Shown: positions 41,556 through 50,932, counted from the first letter of the stretch. The stretch is 64,000 bases of DNA from Bacteroidota bacterium (GCA_023957335.1 JAMLHC010000005.1:248001-312000), one strand, 5' to 3'. Program-made: numbers and translations. The notes: generated by a model from the letters alone, not told the origin.

Positions 41556-43052
41556 TTACTCTTTTCTATTTTTATACCACTTACTTCCATTAGAAACAGA
41601 AGATTGCGTTTGTCCGTGGTTTTGAGTCTTTCTCTGGTTAAAAACTTCAACAGCGGCAATAGCAGCCGCTTGCAACAATTCATCCGAAATATTGTCCGAT
41701 ATTAATTTGTCAGGGCTGAAATTTTTAGCAATGAATGCAGTGTCGAAATCTGCATTGATAAAATCAGGGTGATTCATTACAAATTCGCCAAACGGGAGCG
41801 TAGTAGCCACCCCATTAATCTCAAATTCAGAGATGGCGCGTTTCATCCTTTCTATTGCCAATTCACGTGATTGCGCCCATACCACGAGTTTAGCAAACAT
41901 ATTGTCATAGAAAATAGGAATAGTCATTCCTTCTTCCATGCAATCGTCCACACGCACACCGGGTCCTTTTGGAATTCTGTACACAGACAACTGACCGGTA
42001 TCAGGCAGAAAATTTTCATAAGGGTCTTCTGCACAAATCCTGAGTTCAATGGCGTGTCCGTTAATTTTTAGTTCATCGGGATTGAAGGAAAAGTCCAAAC
42101 CGGCTGCAACACGGATTTGTTCTCGCACCAAATCAAGTCCGGTAATCATTTCTGTAACAGGATGTTCCACCTGCAAACGGGTATTCATCTCCAAGAAATA
42201 GAAATTCATATTTGCGTCTAAAAGAAACTCAACCGTACCTGCTCCTTGATAATTACAAGCTTTGGCAACGTTTACTGCAGCCTCCCCCATTTTATTTCTT
42301 AGTTCAGGTGTAAGGATTCCTGACGGTGCTTCTTCTACAAGTTTTTGGTGTCTGCGCTGAATTGAACATTCGCGCTCAAAAAGGTGTATGCCATTTCCTT
42401 TGGAATCAGCTATAACTTGAATTTCAATATGCCGAGGTTTTAGAACATATTTTTCAATAAACACATCATCATTTCCAAAAGAATTGCGAGCTTCACTTTG
42501 AGCCATATTCAAAGCAGTCATAAATTCATCTCTGTTATTCACAACTCTCATACCTTTACCTCCACCACCAGCAGAGGCTTTTATAAGGACAGGAAAGCCA
42601 ATTTCAACAGCAGTTTGCTCGGCAGCCTTAGGGTCTGTGATAGCTGCATTAATTCCGGGAACCAAAGGTACACCAAAATTTGCGACCGCTTGTTTGCTGG
42701 CAATTTTGCTCCCCATCAGTTCTATACTTTCAGCAGAGGGACCTATAAACACAATACCTGCTTCTTTTAATGCACGTGCAAAGACAGCATTTTCACTTAA
42801 AAATCCATAACCGGGATGCACTGCTTCTGCACCCGATTTTTTGCAAACGTCAATAATCTTATCCATTCTCAGATAAGAATCTGCAGAAGCAGCAGTTCCT
42901 ATGCAATAACTTTCGTCTGCCATTCTAACATGCATCGCATCTGCATCTGCTTCGGAATAAACCGCAACAGTTTTAATACCCATTTCACGACAGGTTCGGA
43001 TTACTCTTACTGCAATCTCGCCTCTGTTTGCAATTAAGATTTTTGAAAACAT
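41556..43052 (-). CDS. accC: biotin carboxylase subunit of an acyl-CoA carboxylase
   Basis: The 498-residue biotin carboxylase opens with KILIANRGEIAVRVIRTCRE, has the ATP-grasp loop IKASAGGGGKGMRVV, FIEKYVLKPRHIEIQV, RECSIQRRHQK and the catalytic EMNTRLQVEHPVTE. It carboxylates biotin on a carrier protein using ATP and bicarbonate. Neither a biotin carrier nor a carboxyltransferase gene is adjacent, so it may serve acetyl-, propionyl- or methylcrotonyl-CoA carboxylase. The last 45 residues are a low-complexity extension beyond the typical core. It is sandwiched between a TerB-like gene (1-bp overlap) and a secreted hydrolase. Confidence 0.93.
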   Translation of the reverse strand: MFSKILIANRGEIAVRVIRTCREMGIKTVAVYSEADADAMHVRMADESYCIGTAASADSYLRMDKIIDVCKKSGAEAVHPGYGFLSENAVFARALKEAGIVFIGPSAESIELMGSKIASKQAVANFGVPLVPGINAAITDPKAAEQTAVEIGFPVLIKASAGGGGKGMRVVNNRDEFMTALNMAQSEARNSFGNDDVFIEKYVLKPRHIEIQVIADSKGNGIHLFERECSIQRRHQKLVEEAPSGILTPELRNKMGEAAVNVAKACNYQGAGTVEFLLDANMNFYFLEMNTRLQVEHPVTEMITGLDLVREQIRVAAGLDFSFNPDELKINGHAIELRICAEDPYENFLPDTGQLSVYRIPKGPGVRVDDCMEEGMTIPIFYDNMFAKLVVWAQSRELAIERMKRAISEFEINGVATTLPFGEFVMNHPDFINADFDTAFIAKNFSPDKLISDNISDELLQAAAIAAVEVFNQRKTQNHGQTQSSVSNGSKWYKNRKE

Positions 43053-43513
43053 TATTTAAAATCAGGTTTTACAAATTCTAATAAATAAGCCACCTTTTCG
43101 GAACGGCTCACATTGTCATATCCAAAAATACCTCCGGAGGCAAGAGCAACATAAACGCCTACATTTTTCAGACTACGGAACAATGCTTGTGCAAATGATT
43201 TATCAATATTTTCAAGTGTGCTTTTTAATATTAAAAGATGTTCTTTTACAAGTGCTTTATCGGATTCAATATCACCGGACAATGTCATCATTAATTCGGC
43301 TAATCTATTGCCTGGATTTTGAACTTTTTGGTAAAGTACACTTACGTCCGGAGATTCTGAAAAAGCTTTAATTTCAATAGTCTGAATTGCAGCTATTTGC
43401 TCTTTTTTGTTAAAATGTCCGTCTGCGAGTCCAACCCACATGGTTACCCAAAAAGGTGCATCTTTGAGAATAGCTTGGTGCGTGTCTGATAAATTTTCGA
43501 AGGGAGTAATCAT
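43052..43513 (-). CDS. TerB-like helical protein
   Basis: The 153-residue all-helical protein has DAPFWVTMWVGLADGHFNKKE near residues 22-42, which resembles the TerB-like (tellurite resistance/DjlA-N) acidic loop in which Asp and Glu could bind a metal. No other domain is seen. I start at the ATG at 43513; an in-frame TTG lies 24 bp upstream. Its end overlaps the accC start, so the two are probably cotranscribed, but no functional link to biotin carboxylase is known to me. The assignment is tentative. Confidence 0.5.
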   Translation of the reverse strand: MITPFENLSDTHQAILKDAPFWVTMWVGLADGHFNKKEQIAAIQTIEIKAFSESPDVSVLYQKVQNPGNRLAELMMTLSGDIESDKALVKEHLLILKSTLENIDKSFAQALFRSLKNVGVYVALASGGIFGYDNVSRSEKVAYLLEFVKPDFK

Positions 43514-43563
43514 AAAAGTATTTCTATTATTTTGCAAGGCGCAAATTAAGGCAAAAAATCACA

Positions 43564-44226
43564 TTGAAAACCCTTGAAAATTATACTAAATGGCTTTCCC
43601 TTGAAATTTCTCTCGAACTTAATTCGCGCAGACTTATACTTACGTCTGTTATGCAGGCTTTTGCGTTTGTTCTTGTATTTTATTACGGCATGGAGCATCC
43701 GCAAGGGCAAGATTGGTCGGTCTTTTACTGGCTCATCACGTTGATGGCGTCTGTGAGCGGGCTGAGTCGTAGTTTCTTGCAGACTCAAAAAGGGTTAAAT
43801 TTGTATATTTATCAAATCATTGCACCAAAAGATTTCTTTGTGTTGCGCACTTTCAGCAATTTTATTTATATCCTAATGGTTAGTTTATTTGGAGCGATAT
43901 TTTTGATTTTGTTATATGGTTTTACGCCTATTCCATTACTTCCGCTATTTACTTTGTCCATAGTGTGTTCTCTTGGTTTTGCAGCTATTTTCACTTTTAC
44001 AGGCGCCATTGCATCGGCAAGTAATAATGCTGCCGTCTTATTGCCATTACTTTCTATACCATTGTTAATTCCGTTATTGATGGTTGTATTTACAGCTTCC
44101 AATGAGTTATTGACTGCTAATGCCGATTTAACTAATATTTTACAAGAATTGGCATTGATTACGGTTTTAGATATTCTTTACCTTTTGTCAGGACTCTTTC
44201 TCTTTCCGCATTTGTGGGGTGAATAG
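43564..44226 (+). CDS. ccmB: CcmB-like heme exporter subunit
   Basis: The 220-residue inner-membrane protein has six hydrophobic helices and the CcmB pattern: an N-terminal amphipathic ELNSRRLILTSVMQ, SGLSRSFLQTQKGLNL in the first cytoplasmic loop, and a LLPLLSIPLLIPLLM helix. CcmB is the membrane partner of CcmA in heme delivery for cytochrome c maturation. The usual neighbours ccmA, ccmC and ccmE are absent here. The start is TTG at 43564; no ATG fits. It diverges from the TerB-like gene and converges with the giant CHU_C gene. Confidence 0.85.
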   Translation: MKTLENYTKWLSLEISLELNSRRLILTSVMQAFAFVLVFYYGMEHPQGQDWSVFYWLITLMASVSGLSRSFLQTQKGLNLYIYQIIAPKDFFVLRTFSNFIYILMVSLFGAIFLILLYGFTPIPLLPLFTLSIVCSLGFAAIFTFTGAIASASNNAAVLLPLLSIPLLIPLLMVVFTASNELLTANADLTNILQELALITVLDILYLLSGLFLFPHLWGE

Positions 44227-44235
44227 TGTGCGATT

Positions 44236-47109
44236 TTATCTCAACAAAGTAACCGTGCCGGAGGTAACAATAGCTTTATCTTCAAGGCTTATGTATCGCA
44301 CAACATACATGTACACCCCTTCCTGACACGGAATGTCACTGTTGGTTCCGTCCCAACCAATATTTCGAGCATCTTCCGTTTTAAATATCAGACCTCCCCA
44401 GCGATTATAAACTTCTAATGTAATTTCAAATTTTACCCCTGTTGCTACTACTTTAAAGATATCATTATTCCCGTCATTGTTTGGAGAAAAAGCACTTGGA
44501 ACATACACTCCTTCTTCGGAGTTATACACATCCAGTCTTTTGACAGAAGAATCTATGCAAGTAGAATCGATATTGTATGCAATCAGTGTTATATACAATC
44601 TTTCCTCACGTTCATAAATATGGTCAGGGTTAATGGCTGGCGAATGGTCAGAGAAATCTCCAAAATTCCATTCATAAGCAGCAGCAAAAGAACTCTTATT
44701 AATAAAGTGAATATTGCGTCCTGTACGCGCTATGGCAGGGAAAAAATCAAAATCCGCACGGGGTGTTTGTCTAACTAAAACAGCTGTTTGCAAGGTGTCT
44801 GAAAATTCACAAATATCACGGCTCACACTTAGTTTGTATATCCCTGACATGGCAGTGGTGGTATTTGGAATTAGTATGTCTTTCAATGTTGAACTAAAAC
44901 CTGACGGACCTTTCCATTTGACTGCCAAACTACTATCTATATTAAGTACTTTGAGATTCAGTGGCTCTCCAGAACAAATAGGGCTATTTGACCTAATGGA
45001 TACATTGCTCAAATCAGGATAAGGGATAACGTCAATATAAATCAAATCACTCTCGTTCTTGCATCCATTGCTGTCAATCAAGGTGAGTTTATACCAACCC
45101 GATTGTCCGGTTCTAATGCTGTCTAAATCAATCATATTTCGAAGGTTTGACGAGAACCCATGTTCGCCTTTCCATGAAAACTGTGTGCTTAGTGGCACAG
45201 TCGTTTTATTGCTGATGACAACATGGTCAAATTCGCAATACTTGGTAGCAGTAGAAGTAATAGAGGGCTTGTCGGGTAAGGGCAACAGAGACACTTTGAT
45301 TTGTGCGGTATCGCTCAAACAACCGTTGCTGACTGAACGGTATTGTACGGAATACACAGCTTCGTCTGACTGAAATGTGGGATAAAAAACCAATGAATCG
45401 TCAATGCCAATAGCTCTTTTTGCACCTTTATCCCACGATACAGTATGAGCAAATCCGGGTTTATTTGTGATTTTTAAGATTAGTTTTTCTCCCAAACAAA
45501 CGGGGAGATTGGAACTCACTGTGGGTTTGATGGGTTTGGAGGCGATAGTTATATAAACAGAATCTTTGCCGGAACCGCAAGCAGGGGCGGAAGTTGTGAA
45601 TACATAGTAGCCTGCATGAACAGGCGATACATTGGGAATAACAATATTGAGTTGATTGGAAGTAAAGCCATTGGGACCTGTCCAACTAACGGTATTGGGG
45701 TCAAGAGTTTGACCATATAAACGGATTGTGTCGCCCTCGCAAAGTGCGGCTTTTTCGGCTGAAATATCTACTTCATTATTTTCGCCCTCAAAATTTGAGA
45801 AATAAGCATAGCGAGAACCACCTGCGGAATTTCTACCATTTAGTAATGCAAACTGAAAAGGGTGTGTTGTATTTCTGATTAAACTTCCTGCATTAGAAGG
45901 TACTGTGGAAGTATTGAAAGATTTTTTAGCGTATTTGTAAAGTCCTCCTGTATTGGGGACATTTGAAAAATCAGCAGGTATAAACAGAGTGCTGTTACCG
46001 TTTAACACAAAACTCCCCTCGCCACCGTTTTTTACTATCACAAACAAAAACAAATCATCAGCGGAAGGGCGTGTAAAACCATATTGCTTGATACATGAAA
46101 AGAACAAAGCTGGAATAACCGCTAACGAACCCTCACACCCCGTTCCCGTCAAATGAATTACATACGTTTTTTTTGTTGTTTGGATATAAATACAGTTGAT
46201 AGTGAGATTGTATGTAAAGGTTTGTCCCTCATTCAAAGTTGCTACCGAAGTTCCGTTAATGACGACATTTGTATTGTCTTCCGTTGCCAAAATTGAAACT
46301 ATGTCAAAGGGATTTAGATTTCCTTTTACCACAATATATTCTGTACCAGTATAATCAACAGGAACAAGTTGGTCGCCCGCCAAGTCCTGACAAGATGATA
46401 TTAAAACCAAATCGTCTTTAATAGTTATCGCAATCGGTTTGTTTGATATTACCTTAGAACCACTCGGTTTTAAATTGCCTTGTTGAGAAGATGATCTTGC
46501 AGAAAATGTTTGCCCCTTGTTTAATACAACTGTAAGTGGGTTTCCTGCTGTTGCTCCCACAATATTTTGACTTGGTGTTATGGTAACAAATGTATTGTCT
46601 TCTGTTGCTACTATGTCAAAAGCAGCATAAGAACCGCTTGTACCGTTAGGATATACAGTTTGAAAAGGGATATAAAACTTAGTACCTAATGCCTTTTGTC
46701 CTTTTAGTGTGAAAATATCTGGGCTACAATATGTGCAAAAAGATTGGATAGAACTTACTACTTCATAGTAGACGCTCACAGGTTGTGTTGCTCTAATCCT
46801 TATTCCTTTGTTTAATACCTGATTGGGCTGGATATTTTCTAAATCGTTTATATAAGTCGTAACATCTTGTGTTAGAGTGTTATTTGCACCGATGTTGATC
46901 ACATAAGGGGTTAATAGAGGATTAGCGGGAAAATCAATAGTAACGGTACTTGCAAAATTCTCAGTCGATATTCTGAAAACAATAGGTCTGTCAAAATCAT
47001 ATCCATAATTCAGAACCTCGGGTGCAACAAACCAAAAAAGGGTGTCAAATTGAGAGTATACCTTATTGATGTTAAGTATCAAAACAGCCAATAAAAGTAT
47101 CTTCTTCAT
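44236..47109 (-). CDS. large surface protein with IgGFc-binding-like N-domain and CHU_C C-terminus
   Basis: The 957-residue exported protein has a signal peptide (MKKILLLAVLILNINKVYSQ). Residues about 22-430 resemble the IgGFc-binding N-terminal domain family (VNKGIRIRATQPVSVYY, repeated TEDNT strands). About five Ig-like/PKD-like modules follow (about 440-830; the last contains YEWNFGDFSDHSP). The final 90 residues are a gliding-motility-associated C-terminal domain (VPSAFSPNNDGNNDIF, LEVYNRWGGLIF, EGVYMYVV), an alternative T9SS sorting signal. It is probably a cell-surface adhesin. It starts 7 bp after the FkbM methyltransferase gene, suggesting cotranscription and perhaps glycan decoration (inference). 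Confidence 0.8.
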   Translation of the reverse strand: MKKILLLAVLILNINKVYSQFDTLFWFVAPEVLNYGYDFDRPIVFRISTENFASTVTIDFPANPLLTPYVINIGANNTLTQDVTTYINDLENIQPNQVLNKGIRIRATQPVSVYYEVVSSIQSFCTYCSPDIFTLKGQKALGTKFYIPFQTVYPNGTSGSYAAFDIVATEDNTFVTITPSQNIVGATAGNPLTVVLNKGQTFSARSSSQQGNLKPSGSKVISNKPIAITIKDDLVLISSCQDLAGDQLVPVDYTGTEYIVVKGNLNPFDIVSILATEDNTNVVINGTSVATLNEGQTFTYNLTINCIYIQTTKKTYVIHLTGTGCEGSLAVIPALFFSCIKQYGFTRPSADDLFLFVIVKNGGEGSFVLNGNSTLFIPADFSNVPNTGGLYKYAKKSFNTSTVPSNAGSLIRNTTHPFQFALLNGRNSAGGSRYAYFSNFEGENNEVDISAEKAALCEGDTIRLYGQTLDPNTVSWTGPNGFTSNQLNIVIPNVSPVHAGYYVFTTSAPACGSGKDSVYITIASKPIKPTVSSNLPVCLGEKLILKITNKPGFAHTVSWDKGAKRAIGIDDSLVFYPTFQSDEAVYSVQYRSVSNGCLSDTAQIKVSLLPLPDKPSITSTATKYCEFDHVVISNKTTVPLSTQFSWKGEHGFSSNLRNMIDLDSIRTGQSGWYKLTLIDSNGCKNESDLIYIDVIPYPDLSNVSIRSNSPICSGEPLNLKVLNIDSSLAVKWKGPSGFSSTLKDILIPNTTTAMSGIYKLSVSRDICEFSDTLQTAVLVRQTPRADFDFFPAIARTGRNIHFINKSSFAAAYEWNFGDFSDHSPAINPDHIYEREERLYITLIAYNIDSTCIDSSVKRLDVYNSEEGVYVPSAFSPNNDGNNDIFKVVATGVKFEITLEVYNRWGGLIFKTEDARNIGWDGTNSDIPCQEGVYMYVVRYISLEDKAIVTSGTVTLLR

Positions 47110-47116
47110 GTTGGTT

Positions 47117-47821
47117 TTATTTTTCGATTTTATTACTCACAAACACTAATGTCCTGTGGGTTTTTGCATAAATCTTGTAATCCTGCTTTTTAAGGAAATT
47201 CCAAACCTCTGATGATTGCAGATTTTCAAAGTCAAAATCCAAATCTTCCACCAACAACATATTGGGTTTATACTTCTCCCAATTATTGCTTTTCATTACC
47301 TCTAAATCCAATCCCTCAACATCTATGGACATTAAATCAATTTTCTGATTCTTGGGCAAATATTTGTCAAGTGCCGTTTCCAATCTCATTATGGGTATTT
47401 TTATAACTTTTATAAGTTTGTAAGGACTTTCTTTATCCCGGTCTTCTGAAACAGCTTTGTCAAAACTATTAATCGCTGGTTCATCAAACACATAAAAGTC
47501 TTTTTCACACTCTTCATTTCCAATTCCTATGTGGACTGTTTTATCTCTTCTTCGGAAGAGTTTAAACGCCCTACCGCTTGATACATTAGGTTCAAAGTTT
47601 AACCCTTTCCAACCGCTTTTATACAACAAATGAGTATTTGAAAACCTGATGGGATGATGTGCACCAATATCTACATAAAATCCTTTTCTTTTCATTCCTA
47701 TATCTTCAAAATATGTTTGAATTATGGCATCCTCTCCCTCTTGAGAATACCATCTTTTAATCTTATAGTAGTGAATCGGCAAGATTCGTAACAACTTCTT
47801 TTTTAAATTCTTAAACATCAT
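47117..47821 (-). CDS. FkbM-family SAM-dependent methyltransferase
   Basis: The 234-residue protein has a methyltransferase fold: GFYVDIGAHHPIRFSNT (motif I, SAM binding), LNFEPN (the motif II acidic strand) and LMSIDVEGLDLEVMKSNNW, typical of FkbM enzymes, which O-methylate sugars or small molecules. There is no signal peptide. It starts 12 nt after a -7 element at either of two adjacent ATG codons, and lies directly upstream of the CHU_C surface protein. A glycosyltransferase gene diverges from it, so methylation of a surface glycan is a reasonable guess. Confidence 0.85.
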   Translation of the reverse strand: MMFKNLKKKLLRILPIHYYKIKRWYSQEGEDAIIQTYFEDIGMKRKGFYVDIGAHHPIRFSNTHLLYKSGWKGLNFEPNVSSGRAFKLFRRRDKTVHIGIGNEECEKDFYVFDEPAINSFDKAVSEDRDKESPYKLIKVIKIPIMRLETALDKYLPKNQKIDLMSIDVEGLDLEVMKSNNWEKYKPNMLLVEDLDFDFENLQSSEVWNFLKKQDYKIYAKTHRTLVFVSNKIEK

Positions 47822-47833
47822 AATTTGCTTTTA

Positions 47834-47841
47834 CAAAGTTA
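47834..47841 (-). promoter_or_regulatory. -7 promoter element of the FkbM-CHU_C unit
   Basis: TAACTTTG on the minus strand matches TAnnTTTG, 12 nt before the first ATG at 47821. Confidence 0.6.
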
Positions 47842-47913
47842 AAGTAAATTTCTTATACTATAAACACTATCGTAAAAAATCAGTTGTATCTTGCCGCCCC
47901 TAAAACGCCCGCT

Positions 47914-48807
47914 ATGGCTGACTACATTGCTCCTGTCCTACTCATTGCATTTAACCGTCCTGCACAGACGACACGGGTTTTTGACCAAATCAAAAAAGCC
48001 AAACCGGCTCAACTCTTTGTCGCTGTTGACGGTCCCAGAAATACACAAGAAGCCAAAACGGTTGAACAAGTCAAAGCTATATTCAATATAGACTGGGAAT
48101 GTGAACTGCACACCCTTTATCGCACTCAGAATTTAGGATGCAAACTCGCTGTGTCTTCTGCCATTACTTGGTTTTTTGAGCACACGGAACAAGGTATAAT
48201 TTTAGAAGATGATTGCCTGCCCAATGATGATTTCTTTGTATTTTGCTCCAATATGCTAAAACTCTATGAAAAGGATGTGACGGTAGGACATGTGTCAGGT
48301 TTCACATTGGTTGAGTTTGACAAGCAAATTCAACAAAATCATATTCTAATCAGTTATTCTCATATTTGGGGCTGGGCAACTTGGAAAAGAGTATGGGACA
48401 ATTACACCACCACTCCTTTGAAAGATTACAAATTTCGTTTCGATTTAGTACCGGGCAATCTCAACAACAAACTACTCTGGTACAGAAACCTGCTGCTTAC
48501 ACATAAAAACAAAATTGACACTTGGGATTTCCAAAACCAATATTTGAATTGGGTACAAGGACTTAAATCGGTCTCTCCATCAGACAATTTGGTTGTCAAC
48601 ATTGGCTTTGGAGACAACTCTACACATACCAAAGCTTCTGACCAAAAGTTTCTGCTTGAATCACATCCGCTCAGAAATCACCACAATATTTTATTACACT
48701 CTCCTGCCCTTACCCAATCAATAGAAGACACGATTACCAAAAAAGTCTTTACCAGAAATCCTATTACCAACCTGATTCGGTTTTTATATGCGGTTCTGAC
48801 ACACTAA
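47914..48807 (+). CDS. GT-A type glycosyltransferase
   Basis: The 297-residue cytoplasmic glycosyltransferase has APVLLIAFNRPAQTTRVFDQ at the N-terminus, a LFVAVDGPRN strand and EQGIILEDDCLPNDDFF with a DxD-like EDDC motif for metal-nucleotide binding. HIWGWATWKRVWD is the acceptor-side motif seen in similar hemolysin-type glycosyltransferases. Donor and acceptor are unknown. The ATG at 47914 gives the normal family start; the frame is open 10 codons further to a TTG. It diverges from FkbM, with which it may work on surface glycans. Confidence 0.8.
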   Translation: MADYIAPVLLIAFNRPAQTTRVFDQIKKAKPAQLFVAVDGPRNTQEAKTVEQVKAIFNIDWECELHTLYRTQNLGCKLAVSSAITWFFEHTEQGIILEDDCLPNDDFFVFCSNMLKLYEKDVTVGHVSGFTLVEFDKQIQQNHILISYSHIWGWATWKRVWDNYTTTPLKDYKFRFDLVPGNLNNKLLWYRNLLLTHKNKIDTWDFQNQYLNWVQGLKSVSPSDNLVVNIGFGDNSTHTKASDQKFLLESHPLRNHHNILLHSPALTQSIEDTITKKVFTRNPITNLIRFLYAVLTH

Positions 48808-48829
48808 TGTACTTAGTTAAGACATAATT

Positions 48830-48913
48830 TTCTGCCAAATGTGCCATTCTGACAAGTAAGCATCATTTCTGACAGCCAAAAAGTCTATTCTGACTTGATG
48901 GCATAATGGTTGA
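48830..48913 (+). promoter_or_regulatory. candidate heat-shock control region of dnaK
   Basis: Repeats TTCTGCC (48830-48836), TTCTGAC (48847-48853), TTCTGAC (48867-48873) and TTCTGAC (48888-48894) are spaced 17, 20 and 21 bp. They are followed by ACTTG (48893-48897), GGCAT (48900-48904), 5 bp and TTGA (48910-48913), then 26 nt to the dnaK ATG. No TAnnTTTG element is present. The same ACTTG/GGCAT/TTGA series with the same 26-nt spacing precedes htpG. Confidence 0.5.
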
Positions 48914-48939
48914 GAAACAGATGAAAAATCAAATAGCAA

Positions 48940-50850
48940 ATGAGCAAAATAATTGGAATTGACTTAGGAACTACAAACTCTTGTGTTTCTGTTATGGAAG
49001 GAAACGAGCCCGTTGTAATCCCCAATTCAGAAGGTAAAAGAACCACACCTTCTGTGATTGGATTTTTGAAAGACGGAGAGAGAAAAGTGGGTGACCCTGC
49101 CAAACGTCAGGCTATCACAAACCCACAAAACACCATTTTTTCCATTAAAAGATTTATGGGTAACACTTTTGACCAAGTTACCAAAGAAGCATCCCGTGTC
49201 CCCTATAAAGTGGTAAAAGGCGACAATAACACCCCCCGCATTGAGATAGGAGACCGCAAATACACTCCACAAGAAATATCTGCCATCATTTTGCAAAAAA
49301 TGAAAAAAACAGCAGAAGATTATTTGGGCACAACCGTGTCAGAAGCTGTTATCACAGTACCTGCATATTTCAATGATGCACAAAGGCAAGCAACCAAAGA
49401 AGCCGGAGAAATTGCAGGTTTAAAAGTACGTAGAATCATCAACGAACCTACCGCAGCAGCATTAGCTTATGGACTTGACAAGCGTCATAAAGACATGAAA
49501 ATTGCCGTTTTTGACTGTGGTGGTGGTACACATGACGTATCTGTTCTTGAATTAGGCGATGGTGTGTTTGAAGTAAAATCTACGGACGGTGACACACACC
49601 TTGGCGGTGATGACTTTGACCACAGAATCATTGATTGGTTAGTGGAAGAATTCAAAAAAGAAAACCCCGGCATTGAGATTTCCAAAGACCCTACTGCCAT
49701 GCAACGTTTGAAAGAAGCAGCAGAGAAGGCGAAAATTGAACTTTCATCTTCCGCATCTTCTGAAATTAACCTGCCTTATATTACAGCAGTTGACGGAGTG
49801 GCAAAACACCTTGTTACAAACTTGACCAGAGCAAAATTTGAGCAATTGGTGGATGACTTGATTCAAAGAACAATAGAACCTTGCAAATCAGCTTTAAAAA
49901 ATGCAGGTTATTCTACTTCTGACATTGATGAAGTTATCCTCGTAGGAGGCTCAACACGTATTCCCGCAATACAGCAAGCAGTAGAAAAATTCTTTGGCAA
50001 AACTCCTTCCAAAGGCGTAAACCCTGACGAAGTTGTTGCAGTCGGTGCAGCTATTCAAGGCGGTGTACTCACAGGTGATGTAAAAGACGTATTACTTCTT
50101 GACGTTACCCCACTGTCTCTTGGAATAGAAACTATGGGAGGTGTATTTACCAAATTAATTGATGCAAACACCACCATTCCAACCAAGAAAAGTGAAGTAT
50201 TTTCAACCGCTGCCGACAATCAGCCTCAGGTAGAAATACACGTTTTGCAAGGTGAACGTTCAATGGCTAGAGATAACAAGAGTATAGGAAGATTTGCACT
50301 TGATGGAATCCCCCCTTCGCCCAGAGGCGTACCTCAAATTGAAGTTACTTTTGATATTGATGCCAACGGTATTCTTAAAGTAAGTGCCAAAGACAAAGGT
50401 ACAGGCAAAGAACAACATATTCGCATTGAAGGTTCTTCCGGATTGAGCAAAGAGGAAATTGAAAAGATGAAAAAAGAAGCTGAAGCTAATGCTGAAGCCG
50501 ACAAGAGAGCAAAAGAAGAGATTGACAAACTCAACACAGCCGATACTTTGATTTTTTCTTCTGAAAAGAACTTAAAAGAATATGGCGACAAAATTCCTGC
50601 GGAGAAGAAAAGTGCCATAGAATCCGCCTTGACAGAGTTGAAGAAAGCTCATTCAGAGAAAAATCTTGCGGCTCTTGACCCCGCTTCCGAAGCCTTGAAT
50701 AAAGCTTGGGAGGCTGCATCTCAGGACATGTACAATGCACAGCAAAACAATGCCAACACTGCACATACGGAGAATACTCAACCCGGCAATGAAAACAACA
50801 ACGATGGAGCTAATAATGTCCAAGATGTTGATTACGAAGAAGTAAAGTAA
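48940..50850 (+). CDS. dnaK: molecular chaperone DnaK (Hsp70)
   Basis: The 636-residue full-length DnaK has [12 protein letters not shown] (phosphate-1), [20 protein letters not shown] and [13 protein letters not shown]. One residue of interest is in the phosphate-2 motif: [11 protein letters not shown], where most DnaKs have [17 protein letters not shown] (adenosine) and [13 protein letters not shown] (linker) follow, then the substrate-binding domain and an acidic/Asn-rich tail ending EEVK. It folds nascent and stress-damaged proteins with DnaJ and GrpE, which are not in this window. It is a single-gene unit with a terminator downstream and a distinctive upstream control region. Confidence 0.98.
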   Translation: MSKIIGIDLGTTNSCVSVMEGNEPVVIPNSEGKRTTPSVIGFLKDGERKVGDPAKRQAITNPQNTIFSIKRFMGNTFDQVTKEASRVPYKVVKGDNNTPRIEIGDRKYTPQEISAIILQKMKKTAEDYLGTTVSEAVITVPAYFNDAQRQATKEAGEIAGLKVRRIINEPTAAALAYGLDKRHKDMKIAVFDCGGGTHDVSVLELGDGVFEVKSTDGDTHLGGDDFDHRIIDWLVEEFKKENPGIEISKDPTAMQRLKEAAEKAKIELSSSASSEINLPYITAVDGVAKHLVTNLTRAKFEQLVDDLIQRTIEPCKSALKNAGYSTSDIDEVILVGGSTRIPAIQQAVEKFFGKTPSKGVNPDEVVAVGAAIQGGVLTGDVKDVLLLDVTPLSLGIETMGGVFTKLIDANTTIPTKKSEVFSTAADNQPQVEIHVLQGERSMARDNKSIGRFALDGIPPSPRGVPQIEVTFDIDANGILKVSAKDKGTGKEQHIRIEGSSGLSKEEIEKMKKEAEANAEADKRAKEEIDKLNTADTLIFSSEKNLKEYGDKIPAEKKSAIESALTELKKAHSEKNLAALDPASEALNKAWEAASQDMYNAQQNNANTAHTENTQPGNENNNDGANNVQDVDYEEVK

Positions 50851-50874
50851 AGTAGTTTTTTCATAATTTAAATT

Positions 50875-50907
50875 AGCCTCTTACATTCATTTGTGAGGGG
50901 CTTTTTT
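50875..50907 (+). terminator. intrinsic terminator after dnaK
   Basis: AGCCTCTTACA (50875-50885) pairs with TGTGAGGGGCT (50892-50902) over 11 bp with two G-U pairs and a 6-nt loop, followed by a T run to 50907. It lies 24 nt past the dnaK stop and 26 bp before the end of convergent lptD. Confidence 0.85.
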
Positions 50908-50932
50908 ATGCACTAACAATTTTCATAACACA

